64,000 nt of DNA, from contig NZ_JACHYE010000001.1 of NCBI RefSeq assembly GCF_014192645.1, forward strand, positions 626,350 through 690,349, read 5' to 3'. The position numbers and the translations under genes are program-made. Positions within the stretch are counted from its first letter, which is position 1, and each line of letters opens with the position of its first letter. Of this stretch, positions 20,278 to 31,210 are shown one piece after another. The notes beneath the pieces are model-generated. The model saw only the letters and a list, made by a program, of their open reading frames with translations. It did not search any database and had not been told where the DNA came from. The DNA comes from Herbaspirillum sp. Sphag64. Its GTDB lineage: Bacteria; Pseudomonadota; Gammaproteobacteria; Burkholderiales; Burkholderiaceae_D.

Positions 20278-20928
20278 TCAGCCGGCTGCCGAGACGGCGG
20301 CACCGCCAATGGCATCAAGCTTTAGCTGGATAAGTTGACGCGCAGGATTGCGCTCGTCCGTTTTGTCGAGCGCTGTTTGATAGGCCTTACGCGCTTCCTC
20401 CAACTTGTTTTGTGCTACGAGAATATCTGCTTTCCGATCAGCAACAGCGCCCGCAAACTGCACAGGGAAGTCACCCGACAAGAGCTTCAAGGCATCATCG
20501 TAAGCCTTCGCATCGAGCAGAATTCCGGCTAGACGGATAGCGGCTATGGCTCGATACTCTGCATCCCGACCATGATCAATCACCCACTGCAACTGCTTCT
20601 TGGCACCATCGCCATCATTGGCCTGAAATGCCTGTTTGGCAGCGACCAACCCACTCATCTGTGCATAGGCAGTGCTACCGAATTTATCCTGAATATCGGT
20701 CGCCGCACGCAATACCTTGGCACCATCGTTGGCCTGAACCGCTTTTTGCTGCTCCTCATAGAGCTGCGACGCCTGCTGTGCCTGCCTGCTTTGATAAATA
20801 TGCCAACCGCTCCAGGCTGCATAAGCTGCCAGAGCAACAATCAATACCCAGGTCAACAAATTGCCATATTTGCTCCAGAATGCCTTGATGGAAGCCAGCT
20901 GCTCTTGTTCTTCGAGATCGTATGCCAT
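20278..20928 (-). CDS. yfgM: YfgM-type TPR membrane protein (periplasmic chaperone network)
   Basis: 216 residues. A cytosolic N-terminus (MAYDLEEQEQLASIKAFWSK) precedes one membrane helix (about 24-42) and a periplasmic TPR-like helical domain. In E. coli YfgM associates with PpiD at the SecYEG translocon. Its place between hisS and bamB is conserved. The sequence ends AAVSAAG. Confidence 0.9.
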   Translation of the reverse strand: MAYDLEEQEQLASIKAFWSKYGNLLTWVLIVALAAYAAWSGWHIYQSRQAQQASQLYEEQQKAVQANDGAKVLRAATDIQDKFGSTAYAQMSGLVAAKQAFQANDGDGAKKQLQWVIDHGRDAEYRAIAAIRLAGILLDAKAYDDALKLLSGDFPVQFAGAVADRKADILVAQNKLEEARKAYQTALDKTDERNPARQLIQLKLDAIGGAAVSAAG

Positions 20929-20981
20929 GAATGATGTCTAAAAGTTTAAAAGTGAATTCCGAGACTCACTCTGTCAATTGT

Positions 20982-22334
20982 TCAAGGATGGTAGTGCACG
21001 TGCTCATGGTCGTGATCATGAGCATGATCGCCAACAATCTGGTTCACCACGTGATCGGGCACGTCGTCAAATCCGATGGTTACCTGATTCGATTCACTGT
21101 CCTGAGCACGCAGATTTTTGACTGTTGCAGTTGAATTGGCGACTTCGTCATCACCAATGATGACGGCGAACCCTGCACCGCTTGCGTCAGCTTTTTTCAT
21201 TTGCGACTTGAAACTGCCACCAGCACCGGCCGATGCGCAATGTAGCACAACATCCAGGCCTGCACCGCGCAATCTTTCCGCCATGACAAACGCCTGCAAT
21301 TGTGCCTCCTCACCCTGATGCACCATATAGACATCGCACTGATTGGGCGTGTATTGCTCACCGCTGACCTTCATCAACTCCAGCAGGCGTTCAACACCCA
21401 TTGCAAATCCACAGGCAGGTGTCGGCTTGCCGCCAAACATTTCGATCAACGGATCGTAGCGCCCCCCACCACAGACAGTTCCTTGTGCGCCTAACTGGTC
21501 AGTGACCCATTCAAATACTGTCCGGTTGTAATAGTCCATACCGCGGACAAGACGGGGATTGATCGTGAATGGGATATTGTTGTGACGCAGGATTTTCTGT
21601 ACACCCTCGAAGTGCGACAGAGACTCTTCGCCCAAATAATCCAGCAGTTTAGGGGCCGCGTTGACCATATCTTGCATCGCAGGATTCTTTGTATCAAGAA
21701 TCCGCAACGGATTAGCATGTAAACGACGACGCGCATCAGCATCGAGCAGGTCATGATGCTGTTCAAAATAGTTGATCAAGTCGGCACGATGGCGATTACG
21801 CTCTTCCGCATTACCAATCGAGTTGAGTTCAAGCCGAATGTCTTGCAGGCCCAGGTCATCCCACAGGCGCTGACACATCATGATCAGTTCAGCATCAATA
21901 TCGGGACCAGTAAAACCGAGTGCTTCCGCGCCAACCTGATGAAACTGCCGGTAGCGGCCGCGCTGTGGGCGTTCGTGACGGAACATTGGCCCTGCGTACC
22001 ACAACCGCTTTGGTCCATCATAGGTGAGATTATGCTCAAGCGCTGCACGCACAACACTGGCTGTATTCTCAGGACGTAGCGTCAAATTGTCGCCATTCAT
22101 CGAGTCAGTAAAGGAATACATTTCCTTCTCGACAATATCGGTAACCTCACCAAGACCGCGCGCAAACAGCGCGGTTGGCTCGACGATGGGGGTGCGAATT
22201 TGCTGAAAGCCATAGCTCTTGAGCACTGACTGAACAGTGTTCTCAAACAACTCCCACAGTGGAGCATCGGCCGGCAGAATGTCATTCATTCCTTTGACAC
22301 CGACGATTTTTTCGGATTTCTTGTTTTCAGACAT
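20982..22334 (-). CDS. hisS: Histidyl-tRNA synthetase with His-rich C-terminal tail
   Basis: 450 residues. Class II synthetase motifs are visible: motif 2 around [20 protein letters not shown] and the histidine-binding [12 protein letters not shown]. The C-terminal anticodon-binding domain ends near 430. The last 14 residues (437-450) are [14 protein letters not shown], seven of them His, which is not part of the usual synthetase and would be expected to bind metal ions. It charges tRNA-His with histidine. Gene order ispG-hisS-yfgM-bamB is conserved. Confidence 0.97.
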   Translation of the reverse strand: MSENKKSEKIVGVKGMNDILPADAPLWELFENTVQSVLKSYGFQQIRTPIVEPTALFARGLGEVTDIVEKEMYSFTDSMNGDNLTLRPENTASVVRAALEHNLTYDGPKRLWYAGPMFRHERPQRGRYRQFHQVGAEALGFTGPDIDAELIMMCQRLWDDLGLQDIRLELNSIGNAEERNRHRADLINYFEQHHDLLDADARRRLHANPLRILDTKNPAMQDMVNAAPKLLDYLGEESLSHFEGVQKILRHNNIPFTINPRLVRGMDYYNRTVFEWVTDQLGAQGTVCGGGRYDPLIEMFGGKPTPACGFAMGVERLLELMKVSGEQYTPNQCDVYMVHQGEEAQLQAFVMAERLRGAGLDVVLHCASAGAGGSFKSQMKKADASGAGFAVIIGDDEVANSTATVKNLRAQDSESNQVTIGFDDVPDHVVNQIVGDHAHDHDHEHVHYHP

Positions 22335-22403
22335 GCTAATGATCTATAAGGTTATCCAGCGCACATCAAAACAAAAACGGGTGCGCGCCAAAGTGGCAGA
22401 CAA

Positions 22404-23672
22404 TCAGGCAACAACCGGTTTGCCATAATGTGTTTGCACATATTGCAGGACGATGAGCTGAAATTCCTCCGCGATATTTTCTCCGCGCAAAGTCATCTTC
22501 TTTTCACCATCGATAAATACTGGTGCCGCCGGCGTTTCTCCGGTTCCAGGCAGACTAATGCCGATATTGGCATGTTTGGACTCACCAGGTCCGTTGACGA
22601 TACAGCCCATGACTGCAACATTCATGCTTTCAACGCCTGGATACTCGCCCTTCCATACAGGCATCTGGTCGCGCAAATAGGTCTGAATCTTGTCCGCCAG
22701 ATCCTGAAATACGGTTGAGGTCGTGCGGCCACAACCTGGGCATGCAATCACCATTGGCGTAAATTTACGCAGCCCCATGGTCTGCAAGATTTCCTGACCG
22801 ACGATCACCTCACGCGTGCGATCGCCTCCCGGCTCTGGCGTCAGCGAGATCCGAATCGTATCGCCAATCCCTTCCTGCAACAGCACAGAAAGTGCTGCGG
22901 TTGAAGCTACGATACCTTTGCTGCCCATACCCGCTTCGGTCAACCCCAAGTGCAAAGGATAGTCACAACGACGCGCCAGTTCGCGATATACAGCGATCAA
23001 ATCCTGAACACCAGAGACCTTACAGGACAAAATAATTTTATCGCCTGCCAGCCCCAGCTCTTCTGCACGCCGCGCATTTTCGATCGCAGACGTCACAAGC
23101 GCTTCGTACATCACTGACTGCGCTGGCCAAGGTTCCTTGCGCTGTGCATTTTCATCCATGATCCGGGCAAGCAGCTCTTGATCGAGACTCCCCCAATTCA
23201 CGCCGATGCGGACTGGCTTGTCATAACGACAGGCGACTTCAATCATCTGCGCAAACTGCGTATCCCGTTTCGCCCCTTTGCCGACATTACCAGGGTTAAT
23301 ACGATACTTCGATAAAGCGCGAGCACAATCCGGATATTCGTTAAGAAGCGTATGTCCGTTGTAATGAAAGTCGCCGACCAGCGGCACATCCACGCCCATT
23401 CGATCAAGCTGCTCGCGAATGGCCGGAACTGCTGCTGCCGCCTCAGGAGTATTCACTGTCAGGCGAACCACTTCAGAACCTGCACGGGCCAGATCTCTAA
23501 TCTGAATCGCGGTACCGATTGCGTCAGCTGTATCAGTATTAGTCATTGACTGCACCATCACTGGCGCACCACCACCCACGACAACCTGCCGTTCTCCGTA
23601 GCGAATCACAGCACGACGCCTTGGCAGTCGTGCCAGTGGTCCAGAGGCAATAGGGAAGCTAGAAGATGACAT
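22404..23672 (-). CDS. ispG: 4-hydroxy-3-methylbut-2-enyl diphosphate synthase IspG (GcpE)
   Basis: 422 residues. The N-terminal TIM-barrel begins [14 protein letters not shown]. The C-terminal iron-sulphur domain shows [12 protein letters not shown] and [15 protein letters not shown], whose cysteines hold the [4Fe-4S] cluster. It carries out the penultimate step of the MEP isoprenoid pathway, converting MEcPP to HMBPP. It lies 25 bp downstream of rodZ. Confidence 0.97.
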   Translation of the reverse strand: MSSSSFPIASGPLARLPRRRAVIRYGERQVVVGGGAPVMVQSMTNTDTADAIGTAIQIRDLARAGSEVVRLTVNTPEAAAAVPAIREQLDRMGVDVPLVGDFHYNGHTLLNEYPDCARALSKYRINPGNVGKGAKRDTQFAQMIEVACRYDKPVRIGVNWGSLDQELLARIMDENAQRKEPWPAQSVMYEALVTSAIENARRAEELGLAGDKIILSCKVSGVQDLIAVYRELARRCDYPLHLGLTEAGMGSKGIVASTAALSVLLQEGIGDTIRISLTPEPGGDRTREVIVGQEILQTMGLRKFTPMVIACPGCGRTTSTVFQDLADKIQTYLRDQMPVWKGEYPGVESMNVAVMGCIVNGPGESKHANIGISLPGTGETPAAPVFIDGEKKMTLRGENIAEEFQLIVLQYVQTHYGKPVVA

Positions 23673-23697
23673 AGAAAAACTGTTTTCGAATAGATGA

Positions 23698-24783
23698 CTA
23701 CTTCAGACTGAGTCGCGCGACATTATTGCTGCTGTCAGATTGAATATCGAGCTTTGAACCGCGCAAGCTGGCATCAACCCCGGCTACATTGCCGATGACT
23801 ACAGTCACTGGCTCCGTAATATCGAACGCCTCGCTGGTACCCGCCTTAAGCAGGCGCGAAATAACGACACTCTTGTCAGCGCGACGAATTTCGACCCATG
23901 AATCCTCGTGGAAGTTCAGGCGTAGCAGATCTTTGCTATTACTGATGTTAATACTTCCTCCAGCAGCCTGAGCTGCCACGGCCTGAGCAGGCTTGGTTGC
24001 AGACTCTGCCTCGTCAGCCGGCTTGGTAGGCCGCGATGTTGCCGCTACAGCTGCTGACACCGGCGCAGACACCTTAGCAGGCGCAGACTCGGCCGGCTTG
24101 ACAGCAGGCGGGGAACTCTGACTGGCCATGCTTGCGGTTTTATTAGCATCCGCATCTAGCTTATCCTGCTTATCCTTGTCAGTGCTGTCCTGCACCTCTG
24201 GCGACGGCTCAGCCGGATCCGCCTGGGCCTGCTCTTCAGTCGAAGATGGCGGCGCAGAGTCCTCGACGACAGCGGGCTTATCGCCTGGCTTCAACCATGC
24301 GAGCTGAGGCACACCGTCAAACAGCTCTGTACGATGAATAACCAACGCCAAACCTGCTATCACCACAATCAACGCACCACCCACCAAGATACCGACTGGT
24401 AGCTTCTTACGATTGCCAAGTGGCAAAGGCGACTCGGAAAATGGCGTTGACAGCGTACGCTGCGGCGCAATGTGCGTCACTGGCGGCGTACCATCCTGAG
24501 GCAAAGCTGCGACCAGTGATGCAGACTCCAAACCAAGCAATTTGGCATAGGCTCGGACAAACCCGCGAACAATCACCGGCCCTGGCAATGCACCGTAGTT
24601 ATCGGCCTCAAGCGCAACCACCTGACGCGCCGCAAACTTCAACTGGCTCGCCACATGCTCGACCGACCATCCCTTGGCCTGACGCTTGGCCGCTAATAAA
24701 GCACCTGGCAGACTTTTGTTTACCTCTTCGGCTCCTGTCACAACCTCTGGAACCGGCACCTCATTTTCCTGCAGATCACTCAT
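23698..24783 (-). CDS. rodZ: Cytoskeleton protein RodZ
   Basis: 361 residues. A cytosolic helix-turn-helix domain (about 25-90, [20 protein letters not shown]) is followed by a membrane helix near 130-155, a Pro/Ala/Lys/Asp-rich periplasmic linker and a C-terminal beta domain (DUF4115) ending [17 protein letters not shown]. RodZ links MreB filaments to the elongation machinery and sets rod shape. The frame opens at a TTG (24795), but the ATG at 24783 has GGAG eight bases upstream. The upstream small ORF overlaps this start by 8 bp. Confidence 0.92.
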   Translation of the reverse strand: MSDLQENEVPVPEVVTGAEEVNKSLPGALLAAKRQAKGWSVEHVASQLKFAARQVVALEADNYGALPGPVIVRGFVRAYAKLLGLESASLVAALPQDGTPPVTHIAPQRTLSTPFSESPLPLGNRKKLPVGILVGGALIVVIAGLALVIHRTELFDGVPQLAWLKPGDKPAVVEDSAPPSSTEEQAQADPAEPSPEVQDSTDKDKQDKLDADANKTASMASQSSPPAVKPAESAPAKVSAPVSAAVAATSRPTKPADEAESATKPAQAVAAQAAGGSINISNSKDLLRLNFHEDSWVEIRRADKSVVISRLLKAGTSEAFDITEPVTVVIGNVAGVDASLRGSKLDIQSDSSNNVARLSLK

Positions 24784-25024
24784 CAAATGCTCCAAGTTGA
24801 TAAGCCGCGTATTCTAACGAAGACAGATGGCGATAACGCAATAGCGTCACCAGATCATGTTCGGCTGCTTGATTGCCCACTTTATGTTCGCTCCAGATGA
24901 CGAACCATGCTACAGACGCCATCAGGAATGATTTTTTTGCGACCGGACCGTATTGCCAGTCATTGTGTACCTGCGCATTTGCTGCGATTCGAAACAAGGC
25001 AGCCCGCAACCAGCAGCGGGTCAC
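24776..25024 (-). CDS. Unknown 82-residue ORF between rlmN and rodZ
   Basis: The ATG overlaps the rlmN stop by 4 bp and the stop overlaps the rodZ start by 8 bp, so it fills the gap exactly, as a translationally coupled gene would. The product contains one hydrophobic stretch ([13 protein letters not shown], about 32-44) between charged regions and ends in Tyr/Ala/Glu. I do not recognise the family. In many relatives the type IV pilus TPR lipoprotein PilF sits here; this ORF does not resemble it. It could also be non-coding remnant sequence. Confidence 0.45.
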   Translation of the reverse strand: MTRCWLRAALFRIAANAQVHNDWQYGPVAKKSFLMASVAWFVIWSEHKVGNQAAEHDLVTLLRYRHLSSLEYAAYQLGAFDE

Positions 25025-26202
25025 CCAGGAATCTCCACGATGCGACCAAAATCCTTGCCGTATTTTTGCTGATATTCAGACATTTTCTGCATCCGCTCCT
25101 GCACCCGGGTGCGATCCTTGACTTCACCAGCCAACTGACCGCAAGCAGCATCAATATCATCACCTCGCGTTTTGCGAATGGTGGTCACGATCCCGGCATC
25201 CATCAATACCTGCGCAAAAGCCTTGATGCGAGGATTTTGCGAGCGCTTCAGTCCCGACTCAGGGAATGGATTAAAGGGGATCAGATTAAATTTGCATGGC
25301 ACCGCTGATGCACCATCAACACCGCCCTGCACCAGCGCGACAAGCTCACGCGCATGGGCATCGGTATCATTGACACCATCGAGCATGCAATACTCAAATG
25401 TAATGAAATCACGTGGCGCAAATTCGAGGTAACGTTTGCACGCTGCCATCAGCTCACGCAGCGGATATTTTTTATTCAGTGGAATTAAGCCATCACGCAA
25501 AACATCATTGGATGCATGCAGAGAGACAGCAAGTGCTACGGGACATTCCTGCGACAATTTGTCCATCATTGGCACAACGCCGCTAGTCGACAATGTCACT
25601 CGACGACGTGAGAGACCGTACGCGTTATCGTCGAGCATCAGCTTCAGAGCGGTAACGGTAGGCTCAAAATTCAGTAAAGGTTCGCCCATACCCATCATCA
25701 CCACATTGGTGATCTGGCGCTCCCCTTTGGGACCAGGCTCTACACCTTTGGTCTTACGCAATTCAAATTCAGCCATCCATAGTTGGCCGATAATTTCTGA
25801 CACACTCAGATTCCTGTTGAACCCCTGCTTACCAGTGGAACAGAAACGGCAATTCACGGCGCAACCAGCTTGCGTCGAGATGCACAAGGTGCCACGATTT
25901 TCTTCAGGAATGAATACCGTTTCCACGGCATTGCCATTACCAACATCGACCAGCCATTTGCGCGTACCATCGGTCGAGGTGTGATCACTGATGATCGCTG
26001 GCGCAGCAACGAATGCGCGCGTGGCAAGTTTTTCACGCAATGATTTGGCCAGATCAGTCATGGCCGTAAAATCAGACACACCGTACTGATGTATCCAACG
26101 CTGCAATTGCTTGGCACGAAACGGCTTCTCACCCAGCTCACCACAATAAGTGATGAGCTGCGCGGGATCCAGATCCAGCAGATTGGTGAGAGCTGTCGTC
26201 AT
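25021..26202 (-). CDS. rlmN: Dual-specificity rRNA/tRNA adenine-C2 methyltransferase RlmN
   Basis: 393 residues. A radical SAM domain carries the CxxxCxxC motif in [15 protein letters not shown], and the C-terminal [10 protein letters not shown] holds the methyl-carrying cysteine. It methylates C2 of A2503 in 23S rRNA and A37 of certain tRNAs, helping translational fidelity. The start ([16 protein letters not shown]) matches the family. It lies 66 bp downstream of ndk, the usual neighbour. Confidence 0.97.
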   Translation of the reverse strand: MTTALTNLLDLDPAQLITYCGELGEKPFRAKQLQRWIHQYGVSDFTAMTDLAKSLREKLATRAFVAAPAIISDHTSTDGTRKWLVDVGNGNAVETVFIPEENRGTLCISTQAGCAVNCRFCSTGKQGFNRNLSVSEIIGQLWMAEFELRKTKGVEPGPKGERQITNVVMMGMGEPLLNFEPTVTALKLMLDDNAYGLSRRRVTLSTSGVVPMMDKLSQECPVALAVSLHASNDVLRDGLIPLNKKYPLRELMAACKRYLEFAPRDFITFEYCMLDGVNDTDAHARELVALVQGGVDGASAVPCKFNLIPFNPFPESGLKRSQNPRIKAFAQVLMDAGIVTTIRKTRGDDIDAACGQLAGEVKDRTRVQERMQKMSEYQQKYGKDFGRIVEIPG

Positions 26203-26268
26203 AACTTAAACACTTTGGTTCAACCTTGATGTCAAATCAAGTCCACATCAAGGCTTTCACCTTACAAA

Positions 26269-26694
26269 TTAACGCGAATAGATGTTCAGCGCCGGGAAGA
26301 AATAGGCAATTTCAACTTGTGCTGTTTCTGCTGCGTCGGAACCGTGCACTGCGTTTGCATCGATCGAATCAGCAAAGTCAGCACGGATAGTGCCCTTCTC
26401 TGCCTTCTTCGGATCGGTTGCACCCATGAGGTCACGATGCTTCAGAATCGCATTTTCGCCTTCCAGGGCTTGAACGATTACAGGACCGGAAACCATGAAA
26501 TCAACCAGATCCTTGAAGAAAGGACGCTCGCGGTGAACAGCGTAAAAGCCCTCCGCTTCAGCACGCGACAAATGGATCATGCGCGCAGCGATAATCTTCA
26601 AGCCGGCGTTTTCGAAACGGGTGTAAATCTGACCGATCACGTTTTTCGCGACTGCGTCCGGTTTGATAATCGACAGGGTGCGTTCAATTGCCAT
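26269..26694 (-). CDS. ndk: Nucleoside diphosphate kinase
   Basis: 141 residues from ATG 26694 ([15 protein letters not shown]), the standard length; the longer frame starting at 26751 adds 19 hydrophobic residues unlike the family. The active-site histidine is H117 in NAVHGSD. It equalises nucleoside triphosphate pools by transferring phosphate from ATP. GGAG lies about 10 bases before the chosen start. Confidence 0.97.
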   Translation of the reverse strand: MAIERTLSIIKPDAVAKNVIGQIYTRFENAGLKIIAARMIHLSRAEAEGFYAVHRERPFFKDLVDFMVSGPVIVQALEGENAILKHRDLMGATDPKKAEKGTIRADFADSIDANAVHGSDAAETAQVEIAYFFPALNIYSR

Positions 26695-26919
26695 GTGTAA
26701 AAACTCCAATAAAAAGAAAGGCTTAAAGCCGATGATTAACAATTCAATCAACCTTTGATTCTACCACGAATCAGCACACCTGAATCTAATTGCGATTGAC
26801 CAACGGCATTTGGACAGATGTTGCTACCTACCTGATCGAACTTCCTCGATACCACCGGTGTCTTACAATACATCTGTCATGCTATCCTGTGTTCGCATTT
26901 AATCGCATCTGGAGGAACA

Positions 26920-27612
26920 ATGAATCAACGTCTACAAAATACTTTTAATCCGGCAAATACCAGTCTTCTCGCTCGCAATCGTGTACTGCGCAATACTTAC
27001 TGGCTGCTTGCCCTGTCCATGCTCCCCACCGTCCTGGGCGCGTGGCTTGGAGTACAGATGCACTTCAGTCTGTTTGCTCGCAGCCCAATGCTCGGTTTCA
27101 TGATCTTCATGGGCATCGCCTTTGCTTTCTTCTTTGCAATTGAAAAGACCAAGAATTCCGGCCTCGGGGTTGCAGTATTGCTCGGATTCACGTTTTTCAT
27201 GGGCTTGATGCTGTCACGTCTGATTTCCTACACATTAGGATTCTCCAACGGCGGCACACTGATCATGACAGCCTTTGGCGGCACGGCACTGGTCTTTACT
27301 GCCATGGCAACGGTTGCAACAGTGTCCAAGCGCGACTTTTCCGGACTGGGAAAATGGCTGTTCGCCGGTGTACTGGTGATTATTGTTGCTTCACTGGCAA
27401 ATATTTTCCTGCAACTGCCCGCATTGCAGCTGACCGTTTCAGTCGTCGCCATTGCTATTTTTTCAGCATACATCCTGTTTGACGTACAGCAAGTCATCAA
27501 CGGCGGTGAGACAAATTATATTTCTGCCACCCTCAGAATTTACCTCGACGTCTATAACGTATTCGTCAATTTGCTGTCGATTCTTGGCATCTTCGGTGGC
27601 AACCGTAACTAA
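26920..27612 (+). CDS. yccA: Bax inhibitor-1 / YccA family membrane protein
   Basis: 230 residues with about seven membrane helices. The last helix region carries the family signature around FDVQQVINGGETNYISATL and LDVYNVFVNLLSILG, which includes the aspartates proposed to gate ion flow. E. coli YccA inhibits FtsH; other members are calcium leak channels. Its function here is unassigned. A strong TGGAGGA ribosome site lies just before the ATG. It is monocistronic, divergent from ndk and closed by a strong terminator. Confidence 0.9.
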   Translation: MNQRLQNTFNPANTSLLARNRVLRNTYWLLALSMLPTVLGAWLGVQMHFSLFARSPMLGFMIFMGIAFAFFFAIEKTKNSGLGVAVLLGFTFFMGLMLSRLISYTLGFSNGGTLIMTAFGGTALVFTAMATVATVSKRDFSGLGKWLFAGVLVIIVASLANIFLQLPALQLTVSVVAIAIFSAYILFDVQQVINGGETNYISATLRIYLDVYNVFVNLLSILGIFGGNRN

Positions 27613-27643
27613 GCAATGGCTTCGCTCAGCGAAGTAAGTACAA

Positions 27644-27670
27644 AAAAGCCGACACAAAGTCGGCTTTTTC
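27644..27670. terminator. Bidirectional terminator between yccA and rlmD
   Basis: An 11-bp inverted repeat (AAAAAGCCGAC / GTCGGCTTTTT) with an ACAAA loop. T-runs are available in both directions for the convergent genes. Confidence 0.92.
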
Positions 27671-27694
27671 TTTTTGGCAATACAATCGTAGGCT

Positions 27695-29050
27695 CTACAG
27701 CAAATCAAATACGGCAATCGACTCCACGTGCGCCGTGTGCGGAAACATGTTCACCACTCCTGCCATCGTCAGACGGTAACCACCCTGGGTCACCAATTCA
27801 CCGGCATCTCTTGCCAACGTTGCTGGATTACAGGAAACGTAGACGATCCTGCGGGGCTTCAACTGAGCATGCTCACCAATCAAGCCAGCAATCGCCTTGC
27901 ACACCTCGAGCGCACCTTCACGCGGAGGATCAATCAACATACGATTAAATTGGCCCAAGGCAACAAAATCTCCCGCAGTCGCCTCAAATAAATTACGACA
28001 ATAAAAAACAGTTTTATCGCTGACGCCATTGACGGCGGCGTTTTCGGCGGCGCGCTCTGTCAGCGCAGTACTACCTTCGATACCCACCACTTCGCGTGCC
28101 ATTGTCGCAATAGGCAGCGTAAAATTTCCGAGGCCACAGAACAAATCCGCCACCCGGTCGCCTTCCTGAACATCCAGCAAACGCAATGCGCGTGCGACCA
28201 GTACACGATTGATCTGGTGGTTGACCTGAGTAAAATCGGTCGGTTTGAACGGCATGCGAACACCGAACTCCGGTAACGTGTAATGCAGTTCGGATTGCGC
28301 CGGATAGAAAGGCTTGGCCGTATCCGGCCCTTTGGTTTGCAACCACCATTCGACGCCATATTGATCAGCAAATGCCTTCAGCTTTGCCTCATCATCCTGA
28401 GTCGGCGTGTCCATCACGCGCAACACCATGGCAGTCACCTGCTTGCCACCATCACCCTCTCCGATTGCCAACTCTATCTGCGGCACCTTATCAATCAACG
28501 ACAAGGATGCAATCAAGCCTCGCAGCGGCACTAGCATGGCCGAGACATGCGGTGGAAGAATTTCACACGTCTTCATGTCACTGACAAAGGGAGATTTCTT
28601 TTCGTGAAATCCCACCAGTACGGTGCCCTTTTTTACGACATTTTTGACTGAAATACGCGCCCGATAACGATATCCCCAAGTCGGCCCATAGATCGGACGC
28701 AGCATCGTCCCTGCCTTGAGTTTGCTGAGATGCCAAAGATTGTCTTCAAGCACCCGCTGCTTCATTGCCACCTGCGCTGCAGGCTCTAAATGCTGCATTG
28801 CGCAGCCACCACAAATACCGAAATAAGCACATTGCGGCTTCACCCGCAATGACGACTCACGGTGCAACGCTGTCATGGTCGCCGCCTCCCATTTGGGCTT
28901 CTTGCGATATGACTGGAAGCTGACCTGCTCGCCAGGTAACGCGCCCTCGACAAAAATCACCTTGCCTTGGGTACCGTCTTCATTGGCCAGATGACCAACG
29001 CCTCGCCCGTCCATATCGAGGGCTTTGATATCAATGGTATTTTGCTGCAT
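27695..29050 (-). CDS. rlmD: 23S rRNA (uracil-1939 C5)-methyltransferase RlmD
   Basis: 451 residues. An N-terminal TRAM domain (about 1-60) is followed by an iron-sulphur site with CAYFGICGGC, then the SAM-binding motif VADLFCGLGNFTLPIA and the catalytic cysteine in VSCNPATLARD. It methylates U1939 of 23S rRNA. It is the last gene of the surE-pcm-nlpD-rpoS run, 80 bp after rpoS. Confidence 0.95.
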   Translation of the reverse strand: MQQNTIDIKALDMDGRGVGHLANEDGTQGKVIFVEGALPGEQVSFQSYRKKPKWEAATMTALHRESSLRVKPQCAYFGICGGCAMQHLEPAAQVAMKQRVLEDNLWHLSKLKAGTMLRPIYGPTWGYRYRARISVKNVVKKGTVLVGFHEKKSPFVSDMKTCEILPPHVSAMLVPLRGLIASLSLIDKVPQIELAIGEGDGGKQVTAMVLRVMDTPTQDDEAKLKAFADQYGVEWWLQTKGPDTAKPFYPAQSELHYTLPEFGVRMPFKPTDFTQVNHQINRVLVARALRLLDVQEGDRVADLFCGLGNFTLPIATMAREVVGIEGSTALTERAAENAAVNGVSDKTVFYCRNLFEATAGDFVALGQFNRMLIDPPREGALEVCKAIAGLIGEHAQLKPRRIVYVSCNPATLARDAGELVTQGGYRLTMAGVVNMFPHTAHVESIAVFDLL

Positions 29051-29130
29051 AGAAACAAATAAAAGAGGCCACCGTAGCAGCCTGAAAATACAAAAGCACT
29101 ATTGTCCGCGATCGCGGCACCGGTGGGAAG

Positions 29131-30150
29131 TTAAAACAACGCGTCCCTGCTGACGCCACGCGCAACGAGCGTACGCTTGAGCTTGATCAAGGCTTCTTGT
29201 TGCACCTGACGCACGCGCTCGCGGGTAATCCCCATTTCGAGCGCCAATTGTTCCAGTGTAGAAGGGTCGTCATTATCCAAGCCAAAGCGCCGAGTGATCA
29301 CAATACGCTGCTTGTCCGGTAAATTTCTGAGCCAATCACGAATCAACACCGACATTTCGTGACATTCAGCCTGTGCGTCCGGGTTTTCATCAACCGAGCC
29401 CGGCAGCAAGTCAATCAGACTTGCTTGCGGATCATTGTCCAGCGGCGTATCGAGAGAGGCTGCATGCTCCGACAAGGTCAGAACGTCCTGCACATCCTCC
29501 ACCGATCGATCTACCAGATGGGCAATGTCTTCCGCTGTGGCATCACGTCCATCGCGTTGTTGCGCCTCTAGATGATATTTGGCCCGCAGGATTTGATTCA
29601 ATTCCCGCACCATATGTACGGGAAGGCGCACAGTCCGCGCCTGATTCATGATGGCCCGCTCAATGCTCTGACGGATCCACCATGTCGCATAGGTCGAAAA
29701 ACGGAATCCTCGCTCAGGTTCAAACTTGTCGATGGCCCGCATCAAACCTAGATTACCTTCTTCAATCAGGTCCAGCAAAGCGACACCACGGTTGATGTAG
29801 TGCTTGGCAATCGACACAACCAGACGCAGGTTGTGCTCGATCATGGTCTGACGGGCAGCAAACTCGCCTTGCTTGGCCAAGGTCGCAAAGTGCAATTCTT
29901 CGGCGGCAGTCAGCAGTGGCCGCGCCCCGATCTGGTTCAGGTAATGCTGTGTCGTATCCGTCGAGAGCTCTGCGGCCAACACTTTCTTGAGCTCTTCCAC
30001 CCCCTCGGCAACGACAACAACCTCCGCAGCTCCCTCTCCGGGCTCGCCCTCTTCAATCACTTCCAAACCATCCTCCTGCTCCAGCGACTCCATTGCATCG
30101 TCTGGATGGGATTCATCATCGGGCAATTGATTGCGAGGACTTTGGCTCAT
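29131..30150 (-). CDS. rpoS: RNA polymerase sigma factor RpoS
   Basis: 339 residues. An acidic N-terminal extension (about 1-60, rich in Glu and Val) precedes region 1.2 (LYLNQIG-like [20 protein letters not shown]), region 2 ([20 protein letters not shown] and [15 protein letters not shown]), region 3 and region 4 with the [22 protein letters not shown]. It is the general stress and stationary-phase sigma factor. Its ATG follows the nlpD stop by 3 bp without a clear ribosome site, so translation is probably coupled to nlpD. In relatives the main rpoS promoter lies inside nlpD. Confidence 0.97.
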   Translation of the reverse strand: MSQSPRNQLPDDESHPDDAMESLEQEDGLEVIEEGEPGEGAAEVVVVAEGVEELKKVLAAELSTDTTQHYLNQIGARPLLTAAEELHFATLAKQGEFAARQTMIEHNLRLVVSIAKHYINRGVALLDLIEEGNLGLMRAIDKFEPERGFRFSTYATWWIRQSIERAIMNQARTVRLPVHMVRELNQILRAKYHLEAQQRDGRDATAEDIAHLVDRSVEDVQDVLTLSEHAASLDTPLDNDPQASLIDLLPGSVDENPDAQAECHEMSVLIRDWLRNLPDKQRIVITRRFGLDNDDPSTLEQLALEMGITRERVRQVQQEALIKLKRTLVARGVSRDALF

Positions 30151-30153
30151 ACG

Positions 30154-31098
30154 CTAACGTGGCGGCAAATATTTCGATGGATCGACCGGCTTGCCTTGCA
30201 GACGGACTTCGAAGTGCAGCTTCACGCTGTCGGTATCCGAATTACCCATTTCTGCAATTTTCTGCCCCTTGGTAACCACTTGCCCTTCTTTGACCAATAT
30301 TGTCTTGTTGTGCGCATACGCCGACAACAGGTTGTTCGTATGCTTGACGATGACCAAATTACCATAACCGCGAATTCCGCTACCAGCATACATGACTTTA
30401 CCACCCGCGGCAGCCAGTACTGGCTGACCAGCCTTGCCTGCAATATCAACGCCCTTCTTGGCACCATCAAAGGTGGCGATGACCTTGCCATCAGCCGGCC
30501 AGCCCCAGGAAACTGCATCATCTTCCGAGACGGCGGCCACAGGAACTGATTTTTCCGGCTCAGCCCTTGGCGTCGAAGGTGCAGCAGCAGGTTGCGCAGT
30601 GACTCCTCCATTATCAGGTTTCTGGAGTTCTGCGAGATTACTGTCTGAATACGCTCGCTTGTCACCACGCGGCCCCGTCTTATTGCTGCCCAGACCCTGC
30701 TGCGTAGCACCAGCGGGCGCCAATGGCTTCACTTCAAGACCAGCCGAACCAGTCACAACCGCCGCGGTTTGCGCACCTTCGGGCGGGGCCACACGCAATA
30801 CCTGATCAACTTTGATGTCGTTGGGATTGGTCAGATTGTTCCAGGCCACGATATCCCGGTAACTTTGCCCTGACTCAAGCGCAATCCGGTATAGCGTATC
30901 GCCTTTCTTGACTGTGTAATACCCCTTACCCTCAGGTTTGGGAACAACAGCAGTGCTCCTGGAAGCATCGATGGCAGGTTTGGAAGAAACACTTGAACTA
31001 CGGTCAATGACCGGGGCCGATGTCTGTGTTGTAGAACACGCAGCCAGCAAGCTGACGACCATTCCCAGGAAAACCAAACGATTTTTATTCATGCTCAT
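30154..31098 (-). CDS. nlpD: LysM/LytM lipoprotein NlpD, amidase activator
   Basis: 314 residues. A lipoprotein signal ends VVSLLAAC (Cys21). A LysM domain (YTVKKGDTLYRIA, about 60-105) binds peptidoglycan and a C-terminal LytM/M23 domain ends at the protein's end. The first zinc ligand of active M23 enzymes is missing (KKGVDIAG instead of an HxGxD motif), as in E. coli NlpD, which activates the amidase AmiC at division. The frame extends far upstream to 31410 over pcm; the start was set at MSMNKN just before the signal peptide, with ATG 31092 as an alternative. Confidence 0.93.
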   Translation of the reverse strand: MSMNKNRLVFLGMVVSLLAACSTTQTSAPVIDRSSSVSSKPAIDASRSTAVVPKPEGKGYYTVKKGDTLYRIALESGQSYRDIVAWNNLTNPNDIKVDQVLRVAPPEGAQTAAVVTGSAGLEVKPLAPAGATQQGLGSNKTGPRGDKRAYSDSNLAELQKPDNGGVTAQPAAAPSTPRAEPEKSVPVAAVSEDDAVSWGWPADGKVIATFDGAKKGVDIAGKAGQPVLAAAGGKVMYAGSGIRGYGNLVIVKHTNNLLSAYAHNKTILVKEGQVVTKGQKIAEMGNSDTDSVKLHFEVRLQGKPVDPSKYLPPR

Positions 31099-31210
31099 TA
31101 CATTAATTTCTACAACGGTAGCGTTGACTCGCACGTAGCGAGAGAAGTTCATCAGAACAGGCCAGGCAGGATCCTTGGCGCTGTCAGTTGGTGTTGCGTT
31201 GCTTTTCTGA

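Noticed and set aside
29107..29128. Short palindromes (CCGCGATCGCGG and CACCGGTG) just after rpoS
   Set aside because: They leave no usable loop and no T-run follows; not called as a terminator.
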